From contig NC_012781.1 in NCBI RefSeq assembly GCF_000020605.1, forward strand, positions 15,001-79,000: a stretch of 64,000 bases of DNA, read 5' to 3'. The translations under genes and the position numbers were made by a program. The notes beneath the pieces are model-generated. The model did not search any database and had not been told where the DNA came from. It saw nothing but the letters and a program-made list of their open reading frames with translations. Positions 10,424 through 20,257 of this stretch are shown one piece after another. Origin of the DNA: Agathobacter rectalis ATCC 33656 (GTDB taxonomy: Bacteria > Bacillota > Clostridia > Lachnospirales > Lachnospiraceae). Within the stretch, counting starts at the first letter, position 1; every line of letters starts with the position of its first letter.

Positions 10424-11793
10424 AGCAGTATACGATAGGAAAAAAAGCAGCGGTCATAGTCTTACATCAGCTATGCATGATACTTATGGTAACAGGAGTG
10501 TTTGCCACAGGCTATGCATTCAGGCACGATGCGCATGAAAATATTGATATATATACACTAATATCGCTGGCGGGCCTGGTAGGCAGCTTTGTGAGCCTGG
10601 CATATATGGCAAACGTGGCAGGCAGAAAATCAGAGGATGATTACACAATATACTATTTACCGATTGACAAGGTATACTCTGATGTGATGCTAGTGATATT
10701 TACACTGCTCATGGTATTTATGGGAAAAGTGATTTCAGGCGTAAAAAACCAGCATTTTGACTATGCATCACTCATTATGACGGCCGGCACATTTACTTTT
10801 TTGTTTGATATGGCTTTTATTATTTTATACCAGAGCATTGTAAGGAAGATAAAAGGCAATATACTTTGCACACACAGCCTGATGTACAAGGGCTATGAGC
10901 TTTTGAAAAGAGTTATTGAGAAAAAGGATATCCATACACAAAAAACCAAAGAGATAATGCGCATACAGGAGGCTCTTGAAGCTATCTCGGAAGGAGCGCT
11001 TGACACTACACTTAATGTCAATGAGTTTCATGGGCAGCAGAAAAAGGTGGCGGAGGCTGTCAACCATATACGCCAGGGTCTTATGAGCTCGGTAAATGAG
11101 AGCCTTAAAAATGAAAAACTAAAGGCAGACTTAATAACAAACGTATCACACGATATAAAGACACCTCTGACTTCAATAGTCAACTATGTTGACCTGCTTA
11201 AGAGGGAAAATCTGGAAAATGAAAATGCCAAATACTATATACATGTGCTGGAGGAAAAGTCACAGCGTTTAAAGCAGCTTACAGAGGATTTGGTAGAGAC
11301 ATCAAAGATTACCTCGGGAAATGTGAAGCTCAATATGCAAAAGCTTGATCTGGTTGAGCTTTTATACCAGACCGGAGGTGAATTCAATGAGCGCTTTGAG
11401 TCGAGAAATCTCACAATAGTTACAAAAATTCCATCAGAACAGATATTTATCTATGCGGATGGGCGTCAGCTTTACCGCTCTATTGAAAATCTGTATACTA
11501 ATGCCGCAAAGTATGCACTGGAAAATACCAGAGTGTATGTAGAGCTTGAAAAGGCAGATACAAAGGCAGTTTTTACAATAAAGAATGTGTCTAAGAACGA
11601 GCTTGACATAGTAAGCAACGGAAATGTAGACCTGACAGAGCGTTTTGTGAGGGGAGAGAGGTCGAGAACTACTGAAGGAAGTGGACTTGGACTTTCGATT
11701 GCAAAGAATCTGACCCATTTGATGGGAGGAAAATTCGAAATTAAGGTAGATGGTGATTTATTTATTGCCACAATTACCTATAATATTATATAA
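10420..11793 (+). CDS. Membrane sensor histidine kinase
   Basis: This 457-aa protein has about four membrane helices in the first 145 residues (about 12-34, 44-66, 88-105, 118-140) and almost no extracellular sensor domain. A HAMP-like region and a HisKA domain with phospho-His H244 (SHDIKTPLT) follow. The C-terminal HATPase has N-box (ENLYTNAAKYA) and G-box (GSGLGLSIAKN) motifs. The architecture resembles intramembrane-sensing kinases of Firmicutes. It is the partner of the overlapping regulator. Confidence 0.92.
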   Translation: MKQYTIGKKAAVIVLHQLCMILMVTGVFATGYAFRHDAHENIDIYTLISLAGLVGSFVSLAYMANVAGRKSEDDYTIYYLPIDKVYSDVMLVIFTLLMVFMGKVISGVKNQHFDYASLIMTAGTFTFLFDMAFIILYQSIVRKIKGNILCTHSLMYKGYELLKRVIEKKDIHTQKTKEIMRIQEALEAISEGALDTTLNVNEFHGQQKKVAEAVNHIRQGLMSSVNESLKNEKLKADLITNVSHDIKTPLTSIVNYVDLLKRENLENENAKYYIHVLEEKSQRLKQLTEDLVETSKITSGNVKLNMQKLDLVELLYQTGGEFNERFESRNLTIVTKIPSEQIFIYADGRQLYRSIENLYTNAAKYALENTRVYVELEKADTKAVFTIKNVSKNELDIVSNGNVDLTERFVRGERSRTTEGSGLGLSIAKNLTHLMGGKFEIKVDGDLFIATITYNII

Positions 11794-11838
11794 TAGTAAA
11801 TAAAAGAATTTTGAAATACACATACGGAGGTAGAATAA

Positions 11839-14124
11839 GTGAAATTATATGAAAATGGTGCTTACCTTTTAAACGGTAAGGAAGTAATAATTGATGGACC
11901 GGAGGCTCAGGCAGCTGTCAAAAGCAAGACCGGCATGGACATCGATAAACAGACAGCTAAGCAGGAGACAATTGCTTACGGTATTTTAAAGGAGCACAAT
12001 ACATCCGGCAATATGGACAAGCTTCAGATTAAGTTTGATAAGCTTACATCGCATGATATTACATTTGTAGGTATCATCCAGACAGCACGAGCTTCAGGAC
12101 TTGAGAAATTCCCTATCCCGTATGTACTTACAAACTGTCACAACAGCCTTTGTGCAGTTGGTGGAACAATCAATGAGGATGACCACATGTTTGGTCTCAC
12201 ATGTGCAAAGAAGTACGGTGGAATCTATGTACCACCTCATCAGGCAGTTATCCATCAGTTTGCACGAGAGATGCTTGCCGGCGGCGGAAAAATGATACTT
12301 GGTTCTGATTCACATACACGTTATGGTGCACTTGGTACTATGGCAGTCGGCGAGGGTGGACCTGAGCTTGTTAAGCAGCTTCTTGAACAGACATATGATA
12401 TTGATATGCCTGAGGTAGTAGGTATTTACCTGACAGGAGAGCCAATCAAGGGCGTTGGACCACAGGATGTCGCACTTGCAATTATCGGAGAGGTATTCGG
12501 AAACGGATTTGTAAAGAACAAAGTTATGGAGTTTGTAGGACCGGGTGTGTCTAATCTGAGCGTTGACTTCCGTATAGGTGTCGATGTTATGACAACAGAG
12601 ACTACATGTCTTTCTTCTATCTGGAGAACAGATGACCAGGTTAAGGAATTCTTTGAGATTCACGGTAGGGCTGAGGACCACAAGGAGCTTAATCCGGGTG
12701 AGGTGGCTTACTACGACAGATTTATTGAGATTGATTTAAGCCAGATCCGCCCAATGATAGCTATGCCATTCCACCCAAGCAATACTTACACTATCGATGA
12801 GCTCAATGCAAACCTCATGGATATTCTCGATGACTGTGAGAAGAGAGCTGAGGTAAGCTTTGACGGCAAGGTGAAGCTTGATTTAAAGAGTAAGGTAAGA
12901 GACGGAAAACTGTATGTAGACCAGGGAATCATCGCAGGCTGTGCAGGCGGTGGATTTGAGAATATCTGCGATGCGGCTGACATATTAAACGGACATTCAA
13001 TCGGAGCAGACGAGTTTACACTGAGTGTTTACCCGGCATCTACTCCAATATACATGGAGCTTGTGAAAAACGGAGCTGTAGCAAAGCTTCTTGAGACAGG
13101 TGCAATCGTAAAGACTGCTTTCTGCGGACCTTGCTTTGGTGCAGGAGATACACCTGCCAACAACGCATTCTCTATTCGTCATTCAACAAGAAACTTCCCT
13201 AACAGAGAGGGTTCTAAGGTACAGAACGGACAGATCAGCTCAGTGGCACTCATGGATGCACGTTCAATCGCTGCAACAGCAGCAAACAAGGGCTTCCTTA
13301 CATCAGCAGCGGATATTGATGTCAACTTTACAAAGCCAAAATATTTCTTTGACAAGACTATATATGAGAACCGTGTGTTTGACAGCCATGGAGTGGCAGA
13401 TCCTTCAGTTGAAATCCAGTTCGGACCAAACATCAAGGACTGGCCGGCAATGAGCGCGCTTCCTGAGAATATGCTCCTTAAGGTGGTTTCAGAGATTCAT
13501 GATCCTGTTACTACAACAGATGAGCTCATTCCTTCAGGAGAGACATCTTCATATCGTTCAAACCCTCTTGGACTTGCAGAGTTCGCACTTTCAAGAAAGG
13601 ATCCTGAGTATGTAGGCAGAGCAAAGGAAATCCAGAAGGCCCAGAAGGCTATAGAGAGTGGTGAGTGCGCAGGAAAGGCTGTTCCTGAGGTTGCTGAAAT
13701 CATGGGAGTAGTAAAGAAAAAATTCCCTGAGGCAAGCCATGAGAATATGGGCTTCGGAAGCACAATTTTTGCTGTTAAGCCGGGTGACGGCTCAGCAAGA
13801 GAGCAGGCTGCCAGCTGCCAGAAGGTACTCGGAGGCTGGGCAAATATCGCAAACGAGTATGCCACAAAGAGATACCGTTCAAACCTTATCAACTGGGGAA
13901 TGCTTCCATTCATCATCGATGAGGGAGAGCTTCCGTTCCACAACCTCGACTATATCTTCCTTCCGGGAATCAAGAAGGAAATCGAGGATGCAAAGACGGA
14001 GTTTGAGGCATATGTTGTCAAGGATGGTGAATTAAAGCCATTTACACTGAAGATGGGTGAGCTCACAGATGATGAAAGAGAGATAATATTAAAGGGATGT
14101 CTCATCAACTATAACCGTAAATAA
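11839..14124 (+). CDS. Aconitase-family hydratase
   Basis: This 761-aa protein has the aconitase catalytic domains, including the 4Fe-4S cysteine region ([14 protein letters not shown] near 433-446) and the [11 protein letters not shown] motif near 156. A swivel-type C-terminal domain carries the [13 protein letters not shown] segment. It belongs to the 'hydratase' subgroup of the family, so citrate/isocitrate specificity is not certain. The start is GTG 11839, 8 nt after GGAGG; no ATG upstream fits. It heads a run of four plus-strand genes with short gaps. Confidence 0.85.
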   Translation: MKLYENGAYLLNGKEVIIDGPEAQAAVKSKTGMDIDKQTAKQETIAYGILKEHNTSGNMDKLQIKFDKLTSHDITFVGIIQTARASGLEKFPIPYVLTNCHNSLCAVGGTINEDDHMFGLTCAKKYGGIYVPPHQAVIHQFAREMLAGGGKMILGSDSHTRYGALGTMAVGEGGPELVKQLLEQTYDIDMPEVVGIYLTGEPIKGVGPQDVALAIIGEVFGNGFVKNKVMEFVGPGVSNLSVDFRIGVDVMTTETTCLSSIWRTDDQVKEFFEIHGRAEDHKELNPGEVAYYDRFIEIDLSQIRPMIAMPFHPSNTYTIDELNANLMDILDDCEKRAEVSFDGKVKLDLKSKVRDGKLYVDQGIIAGCAGGGFENICDAADILNGHSIGADEFTLSVYPASTPIYMELVKNGAVAKLLETGAIVKTAFCGPCFGAGDTPANNAFSIRHSTRNFPNREGSKVQNGQISSVALMDARSIAATAANKGFLTSAADIDVNFTKPKYFFDKTIYENRVFDSHGVADPSVEIQFGPNIKDWPAMSALPENMLLKVVSEIHDPVTTTDELIPSGETSSYRSNPLGLAEFALSRKDPEYVGRAKEIQKAQKAIESGECAGKAVPEVAEIMGVVKKKFPEASHENMGFGSTIFAVKPGDGSAREQAASCQKVLGGWANIANEYATKRYRSNLINWGMLPFIIDEGELPFHNLDYIFLPGIKKEIEDAKTEFEAYVVKDGELKPFTLKMGELTDDEREIILKGCLINYNRK

Positions 14125-14139
14125 GGAGAGTCTAATCCG

Positions 14140-15453
14140 ATGGAAGAAACCGGAAAAGCTGGTAAAAAATCAAACATTGAGATAAATGCAGATAAGGGTG
14201 CGAAGCAGAATTCGCACCCGGGGCGTGAGGAATGGCCGCATCTGATCAGAATAGGTGTCATGGTATTTGTCACGTTTGCAGTCAGTATACTGTTTTTCTT
14301 TGCACTGTACAGATTTGAGGGCTTTGCAGGCATATGGAGCAAGCTGCTTGCGGCAGCAATGCCTATTATAATGGGACTTGTGCTTGCATACCTGATGAAT
14401 CCTGTCATGCTGTGGCTGGAAAGATGCTTTAAAAAGCTTCTTTCAAAAAAGATGAAAAGCGAAAGCAAGCTGCGAAAGGTTTCAAGAGCTCTTGCAATCA
14501 CAGGCTCGGTTATTATTCTTGTAGCGATTATTTCGCTCCTCATTGCGGCTATTGTGCCTTCTGTCATAGCAAGTATATCGGGACTTATGAAGACACTGCC
14601 AAATGATGTTGCGGCATTCATCAACATGATAAAGAACGGCAATTTCGGGGACAGCAAAATTGCTGAGCTCGCGAGCACAGGTTTACAGAATGCAACCGAC
14701 TACATTGAGAATTATGCCACAGAAAAGCTGATTCCTGAGGCACAGAAGTATGTTGCACAGATTACAACCGGTGTGATTTCGATAGTCAGAGGCTTATTTA
14801 ATTTTATTATCGGAATAATCGTGATGGTCTATGTGATGAGTATTCAGGAGACTCTTGCAGGACAGAGCAAAAAGATAATATATGCTGTCTGCAAGCCAAA
14901 GACAGGCAATATCATCATTGAGACGATCAGAAAGACAAATGAGATTTTTGGAGGCTTCATAAGCGGTAAGATTATAGATTCACTGATTATAGGTGTGATT
15001 GCATATTTCGGATGTCTGATTTTAAGGATTCCATCATCGGTGCTCGTTGCAGTGATTATCGGCGTCACAAATGTGATTCCGGTATTCGGACCGTTTATCG
15101 GTGCAATTCCATCGTTACTCATAGTAGTAATTCAGAGTCCGTGGCATGCGCTTTATCTTCTGATATTTATTGTCGTGCTGCAGCAGGTGGATGGCAATAT
15201 AATAGGACCTAAGATACTTGGCTCATCTACCGGTCTTTCGACCTTCTGGGTTATGTTTGCCATACTAATCGGCGGAGGAATGTTTGGTTTTCTTGGAATG
15301 TTACTTGGTGTTCCAACCTTTGCTGTGATATACTATATTGTGAAAAGAGTTGTTAATTATGCTCTCAGGAAAAAGAAGCTTCCTGAGGACACAAGGGATT
15401 ATACAAAGACAACAGGCGTAGATACCAAAAATAATAAGCTTAAATACGAGTAG
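14140..15453 (+). CDS. AI-2E-type (PerM/YdbI) membrane protein
   Basis: This 437-aa protein has a cytoplasmic charged N-terminus and about eight membrane helices. It carries the family segments NVIPVFGPFIGAIP (near 310) and QQVDGNIIGPKILGSSTGL (about 351), typical of the AI-2E transporter superfamily. Members have been linked to autoinducer-2 or ion export, and the true substrate is usually unknown. It begins 15 nt after the hydratase, behind GGAG, and probably shares its transcript. Confidence 0.88.
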   Translation: MEETGKAGKKSNIEINADKGAKQNSHPGREEWPHLIRIGVMVFVTFAVSILFFFALYRFEGFAGIWSKLLAAAMPIIMGLVLAYLMNPVMLWLERCFKKLLSKKMKSESKLRKVSRALAITGSVIILVAIISLLIAAIVPSVIASISGLMKTLPNDVAAFINMIKNGNFGDSKIAELASTGLQNATDYIENYATEKLIPEAQKYVAQITTGVISIVRGLFNFIIGIIVMVYVMSIQETLAGQSKKIIYAVCKPKTGNIIIETIRKTNEIFGGFISGKIIDSLIIGVIAYFGCLILRIPSSVLVAVIIGVTNVIPVFGPFIGAIPSLLIVVIQSPWHALYLLIFIVVLQQVDGNIIGPKILGSSTGLSTFWVMFAILIGGGMFGFLGMLLGVPTFAVIYYIVKRVVNYALRKKKLPEDTRDYTKTTGVDTKNNKLKYE

Positions 15454-15462
15454 GTGAAATAA

Positions 15463-18096
15463 GTGGATAAATACGAATACAATCTCAAGCTGGATCAGAT
15501 AAAAGCCCTAAGCGCCGAGGAGGGCTATATGAGCGCAGCAGAGATTGCGGATAGCATAAATTGGAACAAAATTAAAAATGTAAATACACTCGTTAAAATC
15601 GGCGAAATCTACGAGAAGGCCGAAAGATACCAGGATGCAAGGGACATACTTTTAATGGCCTATGACCGTTCACCAATCGGCAGGATGATTATATACAGAC
15701 TGGCTGAGGTCGCCATCAAGATGGGTGATTATGATGCTGCTACAGAGTATTATGATGAGTTTGTTGAGATAGCGCCTCATGATGATATGAAGTATGTATT
15801 AAGATATGCCATCAAAAAAGGGCAGGGAGCTTCATTTGATGAGCTTATCACTATTCTTGAAGAGTACAAGGATGAAGAATACACTGAGGAGTGGGCATAC
15901 GAGCTTGCATATCTATACCACAAGGCCGGAAAAGCCGATAAGTGTATAGATGCCTGCGATGAGCTCATTCTGTGGTTCGGAGACGGACCATATGTGGAGC
16001 GTGCGCTGGAGCTTAAGATGCTTTATCAGCCACTTACCAAGGCTCAGGAGGAAAAGTACAGACGATTCAAGGCAGAGAAGGAAAAGCCGGCTAAGATAAA
16101 GGATGAGGCTGAGGTCACTGAGATAGGTGCCATGGAGATGGTAAAGGGCGGAGAGATAGTGCATGATGACGTAACTATTCCGCAGATTACTGTAAATCAG
16201 GAGAAGTTCAATACTGTAAATTTACAGCAGGAGATTGCCAAGGGTATGCAGCAGATCATGGAGGCCAAGGGCAAGAATGAAGTTGCTGATACGATGGATA
16301 CCATCAAAAAGATAGTTGAGGATATTCCTTATCTCAAGCTCGAAAAGGAGCAGGAAGAGTATGCACAGCAGCCGGAAGAGACAGAGCATATCGCTACAGA
16401 TGAAGAGATAGATGGTTCACTTAAGTTGAATTTCAAGGAGCTTTTGGGTGAAGACGCTGACGGACAGATGTCTATGGTCATGAGTGAAAAGACTCAGCTT
16501 GAGCATCAGATTACAGGACAGATGTCTATACAGGATGTGCTTGAAGAATGGGAAAAGACCAGACATGCGGCTGAAATTGCACTTAAAGAGGCTGAGCAGC
16601 AGAAACTTGAGTCAGCTAAGGCAAGAGCACTTCAGGAGGCAGGAGACATCATGGAGAGACTAAATGATGTCATTCCAAAGCTGGATGCAGGTGTCACTCC
16701 GAAGGAACTTCTTGAGGAGGAGTATTTGAAGGTCCCGGTTGATATTATAGAGCAGAAAGCTGCCGTGAAGGAGCCTGAAGAAGAGCAGAAACCGGATATG
16801 CAGGAGCTTTATGCAGAGGAGACTGTGGATGAAGTACAGGAGCCGCAGGAAGCACCGGAAGATACTATAGACGAAGCACAGGAGCCGCAGGAAGCACCGG
16901 AAGAGGCTATAGAAGAAGCTATAGAAGAAGTGCAGGAGTCACGGGAAGTACCTGAAGAGGCTGCAGATGAAGCCAGGGAACCGGTTGGAGAGCCGGAGGA
17001 TATAATTATGGCAGAGGAGTCTGAGAAAGACGAGATACTCATGCAGCCGACTACCATGATGCCTGAAATAACAGATGATATGTTAAATGTCGATGATGAT
17101 ACATCAGATGATGAGACTTCACAGGAGAAAGAAAACGTTTCTGAGAAGAGAGATTTTGATCATGTGACATCATTTATCGAGCAGGAAATAGCCAAGATGA
17201 CAGCAAAAAATCCGGGACTGGAGAAGAAGCTGGATATGGCTAAGACAAGAAAAATGCCGGATATTTCATTGCCGGAGGATTTAGACAGCGAAGAAGATGA
17301 CTCGAAATTGAAAGAAACAAAACATATAAAAGAGCTTACAAGCGAACAGAAAGCTATATTTTCATATTTCATACCGGTAAAGGGTATGGAGGATCAGATC
17401 TGCAAGGCATATAATGCAGTGCTTGATCATTTCAACAGGAAAGAAAACGCATCCACAGGCAACCTCATTATACAGGGAGAGCAGGGTTGCGGAAAGACAA
17501 TGCTTGCTACAAGCTTTATAAAGGTATTACAAAAAGATGGTGAACAGCTTACAGGAAAGATGGGCAAGATTGATGCTGCCGCACTCAATAAAAAGGATGT
17601 GCAGCAGGTAGTCAGAAAGATAACAGGAGGCTGTCTCATCATAGAAAGAGCCGGTGATATCGACCGCAGCATAGCTGCCCAGCTATCATTTTTGATGGAG
17701 CATGATATTACAGGAACACTCTATATACTTGAGGATACATCAAAGGGTATAAAGAAGGCTCTCTCAATGGATGAGGGCTTTGCATCCAAGTTCACGGAAA
17801 AGATATCGGTTCCTATTTTTACAAATGATGAACTCGTATTGTTTGCCAAATCGTACTCTGCAGAGCTTGGGTACAAGATAGATGAGATGGCTATTCTGGC
17901 ATTGCATAACAGAATCAGCAATATTGAGAGGATAGACCAGGCTACCACTCTGACAGAGGTCAAGGATATAATTGACGAGGCCATAGACAGGGAGGCTCAC
18001 AGCGGACTTAAGAAGGCTATAAGTATTCTGACAGCCAGGCGATATACAGATGATGACCGAATTGTACTCAAAGAGGATCATTTCAGGGAAAAATAA
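15463..18096 (+). CDS. Large TPR / acidic-repeat / P-loop ATPase-like protein
   Basis: This 877-aa protein has three parts. Residues 40-200 are TPR-like helical repeats. A long acidic, glutamate-rich middle (about 280-600) contains tandem 14-residue repeats of the type EAQEPQEAPEE encoded by 42-bp DNA repeats (16831-16968). The C-terminal domain (about 645-870) has a Walker A loop G672-EQGCGK-T679 and a hydrophobic CLIIE segment suggesting an AAA-type fold. I do not recognise the family. GTG 15463 lies 9 nt after the previous stop. It is not obviously membrane-bound; a scaffold or regulatory ATPase role is only a guess. Confidence 0.7.
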   Translation: MDKYEYNLKLDQIKALSAEEGYMSAAEIADSINWNKIKNVNTLVKIGEIYEKAERYQDARDILLMAYDRSPIGRMIIYRLAEVAIKMGDYDAATEYYDEFVEIAPHDDMKYVLRYAIKKGQGASFDELITILEEYKDEEYTEEWAYELAYLYHKAGKADKCIDACDELILWFGDGPYVERALELKMLYQPLTKAQEEKYRRFKAEKEKPAKIKDEAEVTEIGAMEMVKGGEIVHDDVTIPQITVNQEKFNTVNLQQEIAKGMQQIMEAKGKNEVADTMDTIKKIVEDIPYLKLEKEQEEYAQQPEETEHIATDEEIDGSLKLNFKELLGEDADGQMSMVMSEKTQLEHQITGQMSIQDVLEEWEKTRHAAEIALKEAEQQKLESAKARALQEAGDIMERLNDVIPKLDAGVTPKELLEEEYLKVPVDIIEQKAAVKEPEEEQKPDMQELYAEETVDEVQEPQEAPEDTIDEAQEPQEAPEEAIEEAIEEVQESREVPEEAADEAREPVGEPEDIIMAEESEKDEILMQPTTMMPEITDDMLNVDDDTSDDETSQEKENVSEKRDFDHVTSFIEQEIAKMTAKNPGLEKKLDMAKTRKMPDISLPEDLDSEEDDSKLKETKHIKELTSEQKAIFSYFIPVKGMEDQICKAYNAVLDHFNRKENASTGNLIIQGEQGCGKTMLATSFIKVLQKDGEQLTGKMGKIDAAALNKKDVQQVVRKITGGCLIIERAGDIDRSIAAQLSFLMEHDITGTLYILEDTSKGIKKALSMDEGFASKFTEKISVPIFTNDELVLFAKSYSAELGYKIDEMAILALHNRISNIERIDQATTLTEVKDIIDEAIDREAHSGLKKAISILTARRYTDDDRIVLKEDHFREK
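16831..16968 (+). repeat. Tandem 42-bp repeats within the TPR/P-loop gene
   Basis: Units at 16831-16872 and 16873-16914 are near-identical (core GCAGGAAGCACCGGAAGA). After a 12-bp insert a third, diverged unit occupies 16927-16968. They encode the Pro/Glu-rich repeats of the protein and are in frame. Confidence 0.8.
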
Positions 18097-18117
18097 ATAC
18101 TTATGGGGGGTATATAT

Positions 18118-20076
18118 ATGTGTAATTTTACAGCAATGGATTGTTACCTGTTTGGTCAGGCAACACACTATGATATCTACAAGAAGATGGGTGCTCACTT
18201 AGCTGAGCGTAAAGGAAAAAAAGGAGTGTGCTTTGACGTCTGGGCGCCACATGCGAGGGAAGTATACGTGTTTGGTGAGTTTAACGACTGGAATGAGACC
18301 AGTCATGAGATGAAGCGTGTAGAGCCGGAAACCATGGGAGTGTATGAGCTTTTTGTACCGGGAGCGCAAAAGGGTCAGATGTATAAGTTTATTATAGTCA
18401 CTGAACAGGGTGATAAGCTGTACAAGGCGGATCCATACGCAAACTACGCAGAGCTTCGTCCGGGAACAGCGTCAATCATCACAGATATCGAGCACTTCAC
18501 ATGGACTGACAAAGAGTGGATGGATAAGAGAGCAGCAAAGTCAGATGCTGATGTATATTCTTCACCTATGGCTATATATGAGTGTCATCCGGGCTCATGG
18601 ATGAGACATCCGGGCAGGGATGATGAGGGCTTTTATACATACAGGGAGCTTGCAAAATCACTCATATCCTATGTGAAAACTATGGGATATACACATATTG
18701 AGCTTATGGGTATTTCAGAGTATCCGTTTGATGGCTCATGGGGATATCAGGTGACAGGCTACTATGCACCTACATCGAGGTATGGAGAGCCTGAGGATTT
18801 TGCATACTTTGTTGATCAGTGCCATAAAAATAATATCGGAGTAATCCTCGACTGGGTACCTGCACATTTCCCAAAGGATGCGCATGGACTTGCCAATTTC
18901 GATGGAACAGCCACATATGAGTATGCAGACCCAAGAAAGGGAGAGCATCCCGACTGGGGCACAAAGATATTTGACTACGGTAAGAATGAAGTAAAGAACT
19001 TCCTTATCGGAAGTGCACTTATGTGGATAGAAAATTACCACGTAGACGGACTCCGTGTGGATGCAGTTGCGTCAATGCTTTATCTTGACTATGGAAAGAA
19101 CGACGGACAGTGGGTGCCAAACAAGTTTGGAGGAAATAAGAACCTCGAGGCAGTAGAGTTTTTCAAGCATATCAATACACTCATACTTGGAAGAAATCAC
19201 GGAACTGTAATGATAGCCGAAGAGTCTACCGCATGGCCAAAGGTAACAGGCAAGGTAGAGGAAGACGGACTGAACTTCAGCTACAAATGGAACATGGGAT
19301 GGATGCATGACTTCCTTGATTATATGAAGCTGGATCCATATTTCCGTAAAAATAACCACAACAAGATGACATTTGCGATGAGCTATAATGAGAGTGAGAA
19401 ATATATTCTGGTACTGTCACATGATGAGGTGGTACATCTGAAGTGTTCTATGCTCAACAAAATGCCGGGCTTAGAAGGGGATAAATTCAAGAACCTCATG
19501 GCAGGATATGCATTTATGATGGGACACTGTGGAAAGAAGCTTCTTTTCATGGGACAGGAGTTTGCACAGAAGCAGGAGTGGAGTGAGGAAAGAGAACTCG
19601 ACTGGTATCTGCTTGAGAATCCGGAGCATAAAAAGATCCAGAACTGGGTAAAGGAGCTGCTTCACCTCTATAGGAGAAACCGCTGTCTGTATGAGCTGGA
19701 TTCAAGCTGGGAAGGCTTTGAATGGATAAATGCAAACGATGCAGACAGAAGCATCTTCAGCTTTATCAGAAAGAGTAAGGATGGCAAGAATAATATGCTC
19801 TTTGTCATCAATTTCACACCGGTAGAGAGACCTGATTACAGAGTCGGAGTGCCAAAGCACAAGACATATCAGCTCGTTTTAGATAGTGAGGATCCTAAGT
19901 TTACCGGCAAAACGGTACAAGCGCCTGTAAAGAAGGCTGCAAAGGGCAGAGGCAAGGCAGCAAAACAGTCATATAAGAAGCTGGACTATAAGGCAGTCAA
20001 ATCAGAGTGTGACGGCAGACCATTTTCATTTGCTTATCCACTTGCGCCTTACGGAGTTGCTGTATTTAAATACTAA
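18118..20076 (+). CDS. glgB: 1,4-alpha-glucan branching enzyme
   Basis: This 652-aa GH13 enzyme creates alpha-1,6 branches in glycogen. Domains are an N-terminal CBM48 (about 25-115), a catalytic barrel and a C-terminal beta domain. Catalytic motifs are visible: DGLRVDAV (nucleophile Asp), AEEST (acid/base Glu) and LSHDEV (transition-state Asp). A Lys/Ala-rich insert lies in the C-terminal domain (KKAAKGRGKAAKQ). ATG 18118 is preferred because the GGGGGG run 8 nt upstream serves as its ribosome-binding site; ATG 18103 would leave none. No other glycogen genes are in the window. Confidence 0.93.
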   Translation: MCNFTAMDCYLFGQATHYDIYKKMGAHLAERKGKKGVCFDVWAPHAREVYVFGEFNDWNETSHEMKRVEPETMGVYELFVPGAQKGQMYKFIIVTEQGDKLYKADPYANYAELRPGTASIITDIEHFTWTDKEWMDKRAAKSDADVYSSPMAIYECHPGSWMRHPGRDDEGFYTYRELAKSLISYVKTMGYTHIELMGISEYPFDGSWGYQVTGYYAPTSRYGEPEDFAYFVDQCHKNNIGVILDWVPAHFPKDAHGLANFDGTATYEYADPRKGEHPDWGTKIFDYGKNEVKNFLIGSALMWIENYHVDGLRVDAVASMLYLDYGKNDGQWVPNKFGGNKNLEAVEFFKHINTLILGRNHGTVMIAEESTAWPKVTGKVEEDGLNFSYKWNMGWMHDFLDYMKLDPYFRKNNHNKMTFAMSYNESEKYILVLSHDEVVHLKCSMLNKMPGLEGDKFKNLMAGYAFMMGHCGKKLLFMGQEFAQKQEWSEERELDWYLLENPEHKKIQNWVKELLHLYRRNRCLYELDSSWEGFEWINANDADRSIFSFIRKSKDGKNNMLFVINFTPVERPDYRVGVPKHKTYQLVLDSEDPKFTGKTVQAPVKKAAKGRGKAAKQSYKKLDYKAVKSECDGRPFSFAYPLAPYGVAVFKY

Positions 20077-20097
20077 TATACCGGTAAACAGCAGGGT

Positions 20098-20135
20098 AAA
20101 GGACCGCGCCAATTTAAGGCGCGGTCTTTATTTTT
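20098..20135 (+). terminator. Terminator after glgB
   Basis: A 9-bp GC-rich stem GACCGCGCC / GGCGCGGTC with flanking A and T runs ends in TTTATTTTT. Confidence 0.9.
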
Positions 20136-20257
20136 GCGTATTATATGTCGATATATAATAAAAAGATAACTATTCAGAACCACAAAAGTACGAAGTAAGA
20201 ATATCCATAAATAAAGGCTGCAGAGATGGTATATATGCAGGGCACGGAGCAGGAAAT

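Noticed and set aside
8624-20183. 13-bp sequence TATTCAGAACCAC shared by the upstream regions of the genes at 8680 and 20258
   Set aside because: By simple counting, tens of identical 13-mer pairs are expected in 64 kb, so the match alone carries no weight.
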